Assembly (NCBI RefSeq): GCF_008704555.1
Contig: NZ_CP023702.1
Coordinates: 434,001 to 498,000 of the forward strand
Source: Streptomyces nitrosporeus
Lineage (GTDB): Bacteria > Actinomycetota > Actinomycetes > Streptomycetales > Streptomycetaceae
Direction of reading: 5' to 3'
DNA: 64,000 nucleotides
Both the position numbers and the translations under genes were made by a program. The notes beneath the pieces were generated by a model. It saw only the letters and a list, made by a program, of their open reading frames with translations. It did not search any database and was not told the origin of the DNA. Below, piece by piece: positions 15,719 to 23,968 of this stretch. Position 1 is the first letter of the stretch; each line of letters opens with the position of its first letter.

Positions 15719-17749
15719 ATGCGGGTGGAGTTCGGCGTGCTGGGGCCGGTGACCGCCCGGGACGGCGCGGGCGGCGGGCTGCGGCTCGGCGGGCCGCGCC
15801 ACCGGGAGGTACTGGCCCGGCTGCTGGCGGCGCGGCGCCGCACGGTGCCGGTGGCCCGGCTGGTCGATGACCTGTGGGAGGAGCCGCCGGCGACCGCGGT
15901 GGGCTCGGTACGGACGTTCGTCGCCGCGCTGCGCAAGGCCCTGGAGCCGGACCGTCCGCCGCGCACGGCGTCCCGGCTGCTGGTGACCCGGGGACCGGGA
16001 TACGCGCTGCGGCCGGAGCCCGGGGCGGTGGACGCGTGGGTCTTCGAGGAGGCGGTGGACCGGGCGGGCGGGCTGCCGCCCGCCGAGGCGGTGCCCGTGC
16101 TGTCCGGGGCGCTGGCGTCCTGGCGCGGCCCGGCCTACGCGGACTTCGCCGGTGCCCGGTGGGCCCGCGGTGAACGCGCCCGGCTGTCGGCGCTGCGGCT
16201 GCACGCCGTCGAGCGGCGGGCGGAGGCGCTGATCGGTGCGGGGGCGGCCCGGGAGGCGGTACCCGATCTGGACGCGCACGTGACGGAGCACCCGTGGCGG
16301 GAGGACGGCTGGCAGTTGCTGGCGACCGCCCTGTACCGGTCGGGCCGGCAGGGCGACGCGCTGGCGGTGCTGCGCCGGGCCAGACAGGTGCTCGCCGATC
16401 AGCTGGGAACGGACCCGGGTCCGGCGCTGGCGCGCCTGGAGCAGGACGTGCTGCGCGGGGCGGACCGGTTGCGGGGGCCGGCCGAGGGAGTCGCCGACGG
16501 TGTGTGGTCGCGGGCCGCGGCGGCCTACGAGAGCGCCGTGCCCGCCCGCTCACCGGCCCGGCTGGAGGCGGCGGCGGGGCTGCTGCGGGGGCTGGCGGTG
16601 ACGGGTGCGGGCGGTCTGGACGCGGCGCGGCTGCACCGGACGGCGGCCGTGGAGGCGGCGGAGCGGACCGGTGACGTGGAGCTGACGGCCCGGGTGATCG
16701 GGATGTACGACGTGCCGGCCGTCTGGACGCGGGTGGACGACGTGGAAGCCGCCCGCGCGGTGGTGCGGGCGGCGGAACGGACCCTCGCCCGGCTGCCCGG
16801 GGACGCTCCCGAGGCGGTCCGGGCCAGGCTTCTGGCCACCATTGCGGTGGAGTCCCGCGGGGACGCCCTGGCGGACGGGCCGGTGCCGTCCGTGTCCGCG
16901 GGGCGGGAGGAAGATCCCTGGCGGCTGCGGGCGGGCCGCGCGGCGCGGGAGGCGGAGGCCGCCGCCCGGCGGCTCGGCGACGCCTCCCTGCTGGCGTTCG
17001 CGCTCAACGGGGTGTGCCTCCAGTCCTTCGACCGCTGCGGGCTCGCGGCCCGGCGGGAGGCGATCGGGGCCGAACTCGTCGGGCTGTCCCGGGCTCACGG
17101 CCTGGCCGGTCCGGAGGTGCTGGGCCGGCTGGTGCGGCTCCAGGCGCTGTCCGGGCTGGGCGACTTCGCGGCGGCGGACGGCCAGGCCGCGGCCGTCGAG
17201 GAGCTGGCGGAGCGTCACGAGCGGCCTCTCGCCCTGGTGTTCACCGGCTGGTACCGGGCCCTGCGGGCCGCGGTCTCCGGCGACGCGGACGCGGAACGGG
17301 CCGCCTACGGCAGGGCCGTGGGGCTGCTGGAGGGCTGCGGGATGCCGGGGCTGGCGGCGGGGCTGCCCGCCCTGGCCCGGCTGGCCCCGGTGGTACGGGC
17401 GGGCCTGCTGCCCTCACCGGACGGGTTCGCGGACACCGACTGGGGACCGTACCGGCCATGGGTTCTTCCACTGCTGCTACTGGGCGGGCACCGCCGGGAC
17501 GAGGCGCTCCTGGCCCTGCGGGCGGCACCCCGGCCGCCGCACGACCTGTTGCAGGAGGGCCTGTGGTGCCTGCTGGCGCGGGCGGCGGTGGAACTCGGGG
17601 ACAGCGGGACGGCGGCCCGCGCCCACGCGGCACTCGCCGTGGCGCGCGGCGAGCTCGCCGGGGCGTCCAGCGGGCTGCTGACCTTCGGCCCGGTCTCCGG
17701 CTTCCTGGACCGTGCCGCCGGGGTGGCCGGGCGGTCCGGCGGCGCTTGA
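15719..17749 (+). CDS. BTAD-domain (AfsR/SARP-type) transcriptional regulator
   Basis: 676 aa from ATG 15719, preceded by GGGAGGAAC. The N-terminus (about 1-95) is an OmpR-like winged helix ('LRLGGPRHREVLARLL', 'TRGPGYALRPEPG'). Residues 100-245 form the bacterial transcriptional activation domain with the usual 'HPWREDGWQLLATALYRSGRQGDALAVL'. The remaining C-terminal part is alpha-helical and TPR-like, without Walker motifs, so it is not a full AfsR with an NB-ARC ATPase. It is divergent from the dehalogenase-like hydrolase, a recurrent arrangement in Streptomyces, and probably controls it. Confidence 0.85.
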   Translation: MRVEFGVLGPVTARDGAGGGLRLGGPRHREVLARLLAARRRTVPVARLVDDLWEEPPATAVGSVRTFVAALRKALEPDRPPRTASRLLVTRGPGYALRPEPGAVDAWVFEEAVDRAGGLPPAEAVPVLSGALASWRGPAYADFAGARWARGERARLSALRLHAVERRAEALIGAGAAREAVPDLDAHVTEHPWREDGWQLLATALYRSGRQGDALAVLRRARQVLADQLGTDPGPALARLEQDVLRGADRLRGPAEGVADGVWSRAAAAYESAVPARSPARLEAAAGLLRGLAVTGAGGLDAARLHRTAAVEAAERTGDVELTARVIGMYDVPAVWTRVDDVEAARAVVRAAERTLARLPGDAPEAVRARLLATIAVESRGDALADGPVPSVSAGREEDPWRLRAGRAAREAEAAARRLGDASLLAFALNGVCLQSFDRCGLAARREAIGAELVGLSRAHGLAGPEVLGRLVRLQALSGLGDFAAADGQAAAVEELAERHERPLALVFTGWYRALRAAVSGDADAERAAYGRAVGLLEGCGMPGLAAGLPALARLAPVVRAGLLPSPDGFADTDWGPYRPWVLPLLLLGGHRRDEALLALRAAPRPPHDLLQEGLWCLLARAAVELGDSGTAARAHAALAVARGELAGASSGLLTFGPVSGFLDRAAGVAGRSGGA

Positions 17750-17776
17750 CCCTCCCCCGGCGTCAGGCCCGAGGCT
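17746..17776 (+). promoter_or_regulatory. MerR-type promoter with 19-bp spacer
   Basis: TTGACC (17746-17751, overlapping the BTAD regulator stop) and GAGGCT (17771-17776) are 19 bp apart, the long spacing typical of MerR-activated promoters. The inner dyad is weak. It likely drives the MerR-glycosyltransferase operon. Confidence 0.45.
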
Positions 17777-17799
17777 GGTGGCGCGAGAAAGGAAGGACC

Positions 17800-18660
17800 A
17801 TGGAGTACTCCGTGGGTCAGGTCTCGGCTTTCGCCGGGGTGACCGTGCGTACGCTGCACCACTACGACAGGACCGGGCTGCTCTCCCCGAGCGGCCGCAG
17901 CAGGGCCGGCTACCGCCTCTACGGCGACGCCGATCTGGCCCGGCTCCAGCAGATCCTCTTCTACCGCGAGCTGGGCTTCCCGCTCGACGAGATCGAGGCG
18001 CTGCTGGAGGATCCGCGGGCGGACGCCTCGGAGCGTCTGCGCTCGCGGCAGTCACGGCTCCGGGAGGAGATCGCCCGGCTCCAGCGGCTCGTCGGACTGA
18101 CCCAGCGGGCCATCGAGATCCAGCGGACCGGTGTGCCCATGACTCCCCGGGAGCGTACGGAGGTCTTCGGCGAGATCACCTTCGACCTGAGTTACGCCAC
18201 CGAGGCCGGGCTGAAGTTCGAGGGCTCCGCGTCCCACGACGAGGCGATGGAACGCGCGGCCGGCCATACGAAGGAGGACTGGCGGACGCTCACGGGCGAG
18301 GCCGCAGTCTGGCGTGAAGAGCTCCTCGCGGCCTTCGACGCGGGCGAACCCGCCGACGGGACGTGCGCGATGGACATCGCGGAGGCACACCGCTCCCATC
18401 TCACCCGCTGGTTCACCCCGTGTCCGCCCGGCATGCACCGGCGGATCGCCGACGACTTCGCCGCCGACCCGCGCGCCTTCGCGCTGGTCGTTCCGGCTTC
18501 GGAGCAGCGGCCCGGACTCGCCGGCTACCTGTGCCGCGCGGTCCACGCCAACGCGGCCCGTGCGACGGCCACCGCCGGTGCCGGCGCGGAACCGGACCCC
18601 GGGGCCGGGGCCGCGGAACCGGGTGCGGGCACCGGCACGGACGCCGGGGGGAGGCGATGA
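17800..18660 (+). CDS. MerR-family regulator with TipAS antibiotic-recognition domain
   Basis: 286 aa: MerR helix-turn-helix and wing (about 3-70, 'VGQVSAFAGVTVRTLHHYDRTGLL'), a coiled coil (about 75-112), and a C-terminal TipAS-like domain (about 135-255) with the typical 'EVFGEITFDLSY', 'YxxEA..RWGHTxAW' counterpart 'DEAMERAAGHTKEDW' and 'HRSHLTRWFTPCPPGMHRRIADDF'. In TipA this domain binds thiopeptides and other drugs and switches the promoter on. The stop overlaps the start of a drug-type glycosyltransferase (ATGA), suggesting a ligand-induced modification module. Confidence 0.87.
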   Translation: MEYSVGQVSAFAGVTVRTLHHYDRTGLLSPSGRSRAGYRLYGDADLARLQQILFYRELGFPLDEIEALLEDPRADASERLRSRQSRLREEIARLQRLVGLTQRAIEIQRTGVPMTPRERTEVFGEITFDLSYATEAGLKFEGSASHDEAMERAAGHTKEDWRTLTGEAAVWREELLAAFDAGEPADGTCAMDIAEAHRSHLTRWFTPCPPGMHRRIADDFAADPRAFALVVPASEQRPGLAGYLCRAVHANAARATATAGAGAEPDPGAGAAEPGAGTGTDAGGRR

Positions 18661-19871
18661 GGGTCCTGCTGGCCACGGCCGGTTCACGTGGTGACGTCGC
18701 CCCGTACACCGGGCTCGGCGTGGAGCTGGCGCACGCGGGATTCGAGGTCGCGATGGCCGCCCCGGACGTCTTCGAGCCGATGGTGCGTGATGCCGGGCTC
18801 GGGTTCCGGCGCCTGCCCTCGGCCACCCGGGGCCGTACGGGGGTCCGTACCAACCGCGAGGTGATGCGCGCCGCCGCGTCGTTCACCACCGGTCTCGGCC
18901 AGGGGCTCGCCGACGCGGTGGAGGAGGGGACGGACCTCCTGCTGCTGTCCACCACCACCGCCCCGCTCGGCTGGCATCTGTGCGAGGCCACCGGGACACC
19001 GGGGCTCGGGGTGTACCTCCAGCCCACGGCACCGACCGGTGAGTTCCCTCCCGTCGTCATGGGCACACGCTCACTGGGCCGGGCCGGCAACCGTACGGCG
19101 GGACGCTTCGCCCTCCGGATGGCCGACCGGGTCTACGCCCGGGCCGTCTCCCGCCTGCGTGAACGCCTCCGGCTGGGTCCGTGCTCCCCCGGCGGGATGC
19201 GCGCCCGCCGGGAACGGGAGGGCTGGCCCGTCCTGCACGGTTTCAGCGCCGTGCTCCGGCCGCGTCCGGCCGACTGGCGTCCGGGGCTGGAGGTGGTGGG
19301 CTCCTGGTGGCCCCGTACCGGGCCCGGTGTCCGGCTCCCGGCGGAGGTGGAGGACTTCCTCGGGGCCGGGCCCAGGCCCGTACTGATCGGTTTCGGGAGC
19401 ATGGCCGCGGGAGAGGGCGAGCGGCTCGGCGAGACGGCCGTCGCGGCGCTGCGGCAGGCAGGGCTGCGGGGCATCCTCCAGTCGGGCGCCGCGGGCCTGT
19501 CCGCGTCCGGGGACGACGTCCTCACCGTCGGGGACCTGCCGCACGCCCTGCTCTTCCCCCGGCTGGCCGCGGTGGCGCATCACGCCGGCGCGGGCACCTC
19601 GGCCGCGGCCCTTCGTGCCGGGGTGCCCTCGGTCCCCGTACCGGTCACCGCCGACCAGCCGTTCTGGGCGCGGCGTCTCGCTCTGGCCGGCGCCGCGACG
19701 GACCCGCTCCCCTTCCGGTCGCTGACGTCCGGCGCTCTGGCGGAGGCGCTCAGCCGGGCCGTGGCGGAACCGGAGTACGCGCGGGCCGCGGCCGAGGGGG
19801 CGCGGCGGATGGCGTCCGAGGACGGCGCGGGGCGGGTCGTGGAGGCCGTCCGCCGGCTGGCCGGGGGGTGA
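18657..19871 (+). CDS. GT1-family glycosyltransferase, macrolide/sterol type
   Basis: 404 aa. N-terminal acceptor domain starts 'MRVLLATAGSRGDVAPYTGLG', the typical opening of GT1 sterol, vancomycin and macrolide glycosyltransferases. The donor-binding C-terminus has 'AVAHHAGAGTSAAALRAGVP' and 'PVTADQPFWARRLALAG', matching the HHGGAGT...DQPFW consensus, with Ala in place of the second Gly. It transfers a sugar from UDP-sugar to a small hydrophobic acceptor. Translationally coupled to the TipAS-type regulator, so an inducible drug-inactivation role is plausible. No polyketide or other biosynthetic genes are beside it. Confidence 0.85.
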   Translation: MRVLLATAGSRGDVAPYTGLGVELAHAGFEVAMAAPDVFEPMVRDAGLGFRRLPSATRGRTGVRTNREVMRAAASFTTGLGQGLADAVEEGTDLLLLSTTTAPLGWHLCEATGTPGLGVYLQPTAPTGEFPPVVMGTRSLGRAGNRTAGRFALRMADRVYARAVSRLRERLRLGPCSPGGMRARREREGWPVLHGFSAVLRPRPADWRPGLEVVGSWWPRTGPGVRLPAEVEDFLGAGPRPVLIGFGSMAAGEGERLGETAVAALRQAGLRGILQSGAAGLSASGDDVLTVGDLPHALLFPRLAAVAHHAGAGTSAAALRAGVPSVPVPVTADQPFWARRLALAGAATDPLPFRSLTSGALAEALSRAVAEPEYARAAAEGARRMASEDGAGRVVEAVRRLAGG

Positions 19872-19921
19872 GGGCCGCTCCCGCCCGCGGCTCGGCGCCG
19901 GTGCGGCCCGGGGCGGGAGAC

Positions 19922-19976
19922 GCGGCCCCGGGCGCGTGGTGCGGCCCGGGCGGGTGGTGCGGCCCGGGCGGGTGGT
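19922..19976. repeat. 18-bp tandem repeat between convergent genes
   Basis: The unit gcggcccgggcgggtggt occurs at 19941-19958 and 19959-19976, with a 19-bp imperfect copy just before (19922-19940). It ends just before the MFS stop codon and may help end transcription from both sides. Confidence 0.65.
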
Positions 19977-19980
19977 GCGG

Positions 19981-21273
19981 TCACGGCCCTGCGTCCTCGG
20001 CGGGCCGCCCCGTGCCGGGCAGGGCCCGGCCGGCCCGGTTCCCGTGCTCCGCGGGTTCGGGGCCGGAGCGTCCGGAGGGCAGGGCGAGCACGGCGAGTGC
20101 GGTGGCGAGCGAGGCGAGGCCTCCGGCGAGGAAGCAGGCCCTGGCCCCCCATTCCGCTCCGACCCGTCCCACCAGGAGGGCGCCCAGCGGTGTGGTCCCC
20201 TGGAGGATCAGGGTGTACAGGGCGAGGACCCGGCCGCGGAAGCGGGGGTCGCAGCCGAGCTGGACGCGGTGGTTGGCGGCCTGCGCGAAGTACACCGAGG
20301 CTCCCCCGGTGAGGAAGAGCAGCACCACGGCCGCCGGGTAGCCGGGGGCGCGTCCGACCGCTGCCTCCAGGACGGCGAAGACCAGGGCGGAGCAGGTGAC
20401 CAGGCGCGCCGAGGGCCGTGAGGTGCGGGCGGTGGTGAGGAAGGCCGCGGCGAGCGAGCCGGCGGCGAAGACGGTGGTCAGCAGTCCGAAGGAGGCCGCG
20501 TCGGCCCGGTACACCGTCTTGGCGAGCAGCGGCAGGGTCAGCTGGAAGTTGAGCCCGAACAGTCCCACTCCGGCGACCAGGGCGAGCGGGACCGTGAGGC
20601 CGGGCCGGTCGCGGACGTGCCGCAGGCCGTCGGTGACCCGCGCGGGGCCGGTCCGGCGTTCGTCGCGGTGCAGTTCGCCGGGGCGGATGCACCGCAGGGT
20701 CAGCACGGTCGCGGCGTAGCTCACCGCGTTGACCAGGAGCACCCATCCGCTGCCCAGGGCGGCGATGACCAGTCCGGCGGCCGCCGGTCCCGCCACCCGG
20801 GCGACGTTGAAGTAGGCGGCGCTCAGCGCCGAGGCGTTGGGCAGCAGTTCGGGGCCCACCAGTTCGCCGACGAAGGCCATCCGGGTGGGTACCTCGACGG
20901 AGTTGACCAGTCCGAGGCCGAGCGCGAAGAGGTAGATGTGGGTGAGGCGTGCGAGGTCCCCGAGGACGAGGACGGCGAGGAGCAGCGCGAGCAGCCCGGA
21001 GACGAGGTTGGCGAGGGTCAGCAGGGTCCGTTTGTCGTAGCGGTCGGCCAGCCTGCCTCCGTGCAGGGTGAACAGCAGGACGGGGGTGAACTGCAGGGCG
21101 GTGACGGTGCCGAGTTCGGTGGCGGAGTCGCCGGTCATCTCCAGGACGAGCCAGTCCTGGGCCACGACCGACATCCAGGTGCCGGCGACGGAGACGACCT
21201 GGCCGCCGGCGAAGAGCCGGAAGTTGCGGACGCGCAGGGCGCGGAAGGGGTGGGCCGCGGCGGCCGGTTTCAC
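19981..21273 (-). CDS. MFS transporter, EntS/MFS_3-like exporter
   Basis: 430 aa from a GTG at 21271-21273, which overlaps the hydrolase stop in a GTGA. About 12 hydrophobic helices are visible. It has 'FRLFAGGQVVSVAGTWMSVVAQDWLVLE' at the first helix and 'GGRLADRYDKRTLL' in the loop 2-3 position, hallmarks of the EntS/MFS_3 drug or siderophore exporter group. The C-terminus is a polar, low-complexity tail. The reading frame continues upstream through the hydrolase gene, but only as shadow. Co-transcribed with the hydrolase; substrate unknown. Confidence 0.85.
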   Translation of the reverse strand: MKPAAAAHPFRALRVRNFRLFAGGQVVSVAGTWMSVVAQDWLVLEMTGDSATELGTVTALQFTPVLLFTLHGGRLADRYDKRTLLTLANLVSGLLALLLAVLVLGDLARLTHIYLFALGLGLVNSVEVPTRMAFVGELVGPELLPNASALSAAYFNVARVAGPAAAGLVIAALGSGWVLLVNAVSYAATVLTLRCIRPGELHRDERRTGPARVTDGLRHVRDRPGLTVPLALVAGVGLFGLNFQLTLPLLAKTVYRADAASFGLLTTVFAAGSLAAAFLTTARTSRPSARLVTCSALVFAVLEAAVGRAPGYPAAVVLLFLTGGASVYFAQAANHRVQLGCDPRFRGRVLALYTLILQGTTPLGALLVGRVGAEWGARACFLAGGLASLATALAVLALPSGRSGPEPAEHGNRAGRALPGTGRPAEDAGP

Positions 21274-22190
21274 GGTGCGGCGGCGGGCCGGCCGGTGGCG
21301 CCGAGGCATTCCTCCAGGAATCCGAGGGCGCGCAGGTGGTAGGCGCGCGCGGTCGCCCCGAGGCTGATGTTGTGTCCGGCGCCGGGGAGCCGGTCGACGA
21401 GGACCCGGGGCGCGCCGGACAGCAGGGCGGTCAGCTCGGCGAGGTCGGCGTCGGTCTGCCGCCACCACCCCTCGTGTTCGGCGAAGGTGAGGCGCACGGG
21501 GGCCGGGACGCGGGGCAGCAGCCGGGGGGCGAGCTCTGTCCAGTCCGTGACGGAGGCGAGCTCGCGCCGGGGCATGGGAGCCACGATCTGCTCGGCCGCC
21601 CGGAAGGTGCCCGGGGGGTAGTGGTGCAGCGGGCCCCAGTTGAGGTGGCGCAGGCTGCGGTCGTGGCCCCGCACGAGCCGGGCCGCGTCGGCCGCGGGGC
21701 GGTGGCCGCAGCCGGACACGTCCAGGCCGAGCACGGAGCCGGGCGGGGCGTCGGCGGCCATCGCCAGGGCGACCTTCCCGCCGAACGAGTGACCGAGCAG
21801 GAAGAGGGGCCCGGCGGGGCAGCGGTCCCGGAACCCGTCGATCGCGGCCCGTACCGTGGTCACCTGGTCGAGCAGCGGCTGCCCCTCGGGCAGCCGGGCG
21901 GCCGAGGCCCCGTAGCCGGGCCGGTCCAGGGCGAGGACGGTGCAGCCGAGGCCGGCCCCGAGGGTCAGCAGGGAGGTGTCGGGGTGTGCCTGGCCGTCGA
22001 AGTAGCCGGCGCTCATCCCGCCGCCGTGCAGGGCGACGACCGTGGCCCTGGACGGCCGCCCTTCCGCGGGTGCGCTCAGCAGGGCGGAGAGCGGGAGCCC
22101 TCCCGCGTCGAGGCTGATCCGGCGTACGCCCGGTGAGAGCGCCTCCCGTGCCTGGTGGCCCGTGGGGCTGTGGGTCGTCGTCTCCGTCAT
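21270..22190 (-). CDS. Alpha/beta hydrolase
   Basis: 306 aa from ATG 22188-22190. Visible motifs: oxyanion region 'VVALHGGGMSAGYFDG', 'LALDRPGYGASA', nucleophile elbow 'LLGHSFGGKVALAMA' (Ser nucleophile) and 'PGAGHNISLG' carrying the catalytic His. A typical serine hydrolase of the esterase or thioesterase type. It is first in a two-gene operon with an MFS exporter (GTGA overlap), which suggests they act on the same compound or process. Confidence 0.83.
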   Translation of the reverse strand: MTETTTHSPTGHQAREALSPGVRRISLDAGGLPLSALLSAPAEGRPSRATVVALHGGGMSAGYFDGQAHPDTSLLTLGAGLGCTVLALDRPGYGASAARLPEGQPLLDQVTTVRAAIDGFRDRCPAGPLFLLGHSFGGKVALAMAADAPPGSVLGLDVSGCGHRPAADAARLVRGHDRSLRHLNWGPLHHYPPGTFRAAEQIVAPMPRRELASVTDWTELAPRLLPRVPAPVRLTFAEHEGWWRQTDADLAELTALLSGAPRVLVDRLPGAGHNISLGATARAYHLRALGFLEECLGATGRPAAAP

Positions 22191-22504
22191 GCCGCACCTG
22201 TCCTCGCCGTCGCGCCGCGGGGCGCCGGATTCCCAGAATCGGCCGTGTGCCCGGGCCCTGCAAGGCGCTCCGGGCCGGGAGCTGCGCCGTAGGACTCCCT
22301 CAGAGCCGCACGAGGTTTCCGGTGCCGCCCCGCCCCGGGGCCCCGGCCGGCCGGGCCGGCACCCGGGCGGCGTGGGCCGAGGCGGTCCGCCGCCTCCCGG
22401 TCCGGGGCACACCGCCCGGCGGGTGGGTCGGTGCCGTCCGGGAGGAATCCGCTCGTGCATGATGCTCGCCAGGAGCCGCGCACCGGAAGCCGGGCGGGAA
22501 GGAC
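22191..22504. other. 314-bp divergent intergenic region
   Basis: Between the hydrolase/MFS operon (minus) and a PP2C phosphatase (plus). GC-rich throughout with several short inverted runs (for example ggccgggccggc near 22350-22362). I see no conserved frame or recognisable operator. It must contain promoters for both sides. Confidence 0.45.
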
Positions 22505-23698
22505 GTGACAGCTGTGGGCACGGAGCGGTCTGCCCTGGAGCACCGGCGGGCCCAGGAGCGTTCATGGCCGCCGCCCTGGCTGCGCCTGCTGCCGCCCGCG
22601 CTGATCGTCCTGACGGTGGTCCTCGACCAGGTGACACCACCGCGCTATTTCTTCGGGTCGCTGCTCTCCGCCTCGATCGTGCTGGCCATCTTCACCTATC
22701 CGCCGCTCGGTGTCGGCGCCACCGGCGCGGCCGGATGCGCCGCGCTGGCTCTCATCGAGGCGGTCGAGGACTACGTCGGACCGCAGACCGTCACCGTGCT
22801 GATCCAACTGGGCACGGTCACCTTGCTCTCCGTCGCCCTGTGCGTGGTGCGCTACCGTGCCGAGGACCGTCTGCGCCGTGTGCGGGCGGTGGCCGAAGCC
22901 GTACAACTCGCCCTGCTACGGCCGCTTCCGGCCCAGGTGGGGCCGGTGCGGATAGCCGGCTTCTACCGGGCGGCCGACGACGAGGCGCTCATCGGAGGGG
23001 ACCTCTACAGCGTCCGTCCGACCCCCTTCGGGGTGCGTGTGATCGTGGGGGACGTCAAGGGCAAGGGCGTGGGCGCCACCCGGACCGTGGCCACGGTGAT
23101 CTCGACCTTCCGGGAGGCGGCCCTGCTCCAGCCCACGCTCCCTCAGCTCGCCGACCGGATCGACGTGGCGCTGCAACTCGACCGGGACAACGTCAAAAGC
23201 CCTTCCGGTACCGGCGCCGCTCCGCCGCACACCACCGGGGAACCGGCGGAGACGGCGGCACCGGCGGACGAGCTCTTCGTCACCGCGGTCCTGCTCGAAT
23301 TCTCCCCGGAGGCACGCGAAGTGCGGGTCCTGAACCGCGGTCACCAGCCCCTGCTCGTCATCAGCTCCTGCGAGACGTCCGTCGTGCGCACGGAGCACAG
23401 CCTGCCGCTGGGGATGGGAGACCTGCTGACCGAACAGCCGCCCGCCCTCACCCGCGTCCTGGGGCCCGACGACATCCTGGTCGCCTACTCCGACGGCGTC
23501 ACCGAGGCACGCGATCCCGCCGGCGCCTTCTACCCCCTCCGCGAACAGCTCCAGGCCCACTGCGACGCCGGCCCCCGGCAGCCCTCCCCGTCCGGCCTCA
23601 TCGACTTCATCCAGCACGACCTCGCCCGCTGGGCCCCCGCCCTCGCCGACGACGTCGTCGCGATCGCGCTCCAGCCCGCCCCGCCGGACCGGCGTTGA
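22505..23698 (+). CDS. Membrane-bound PP2C/SpoIIE-type protein phosphatase
   Basis: 397 aa; GTG start at 22505 after GGGAAGGAC. The N-terminus has three to four membrane helices (about residues 28-118). The C-terminal SpoIIE/PP2C domain (about 150-395) shows 'ALIGGDLYSVRPTPFGVRVIVGDVKGKGVGATRTVA' and the metal-binding 'DDILVAYSDGVTEARDPAG' and 'LADDVVAIAL'. RsbU-like phosphatases dephosphorylate anti-anti-sigma proteins. A second phosphatase of the same design lies convergently downstream. Confidence 0.88.
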   Translation: MTAVGTERSALEHRRAQERSWPPPWLRLLPPALIVLTVVLDQVTPPRYFFGSLLSASIVLAIFTYPPLGVGATGAAGCAALALIEAVEDYVGPQTVTVLIQLGTVTLLSVALCVVRYRAEDRLRRVRAVAEAVQLALLRPLPAQVGPVRIAGFYRAADDEALIGGDLYSVRPTPFGVRVIVGDVKGKGVGATRTVATVISTFREAALLQPTLPQLADRIDVALQLDRDNVKSPSGTGAAPPHTTGEPAETAAPADELFVTAVLLEFSPEAREVRVLNRGHQPLLVISSCETSVVRTEHSLPLGMGDLLTEQPPALTRVLGPDDILVAYSDGVTEARDPAGAFYPLREQLQAHCDAGPRQPSPSGLIDFIQHDLARWAPALADDVVAIALQPAPPDRR

Positions 23699-23703
23699 CC
23701 CGC

Positions 23704-23725
23704 CCCGGCCCCGCACGGGGCCGGG
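23704..23725. terminator. Stem-loop after phosphatase gene
   Basis: CCCGGCCCC (23704-23712) pairs perfectly with GGGGCCGGG (23717-23725) around a 4-nt loop, 5 bp after the stop codon. Confidence 0.6.
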
Positions 23726-23968
23726 ATCCGGGGCGCGGACGCACCACCGCGCATCGGGCGGGGCCGCACCCGCCGTTCGCGCGTGCGGGGCGAGCCGGCC
23801 GGGCGGGACGCCGCGGTCCGGCGCCGGCGTGGCGCATGAGCGGAAGCGACGCGGAGGAGCACGCGTCCCGGACGGGCGAGGGGGCGTACGGCCCGGCGTC
23901 CGCGCACCGCGCGGCCCCGGCCGGTCCGGGTAACGGCCGGGTCACGGCGGAGGCGGCTCCGTCCGGTC

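Noticed and set aside
21274..22263. Upstream extension of the MFS frame through the hydrolase gene.
   Set aside because: The hydrolase frame has clear motifs there; the MFS extension is low-complexity Arg/Ala.
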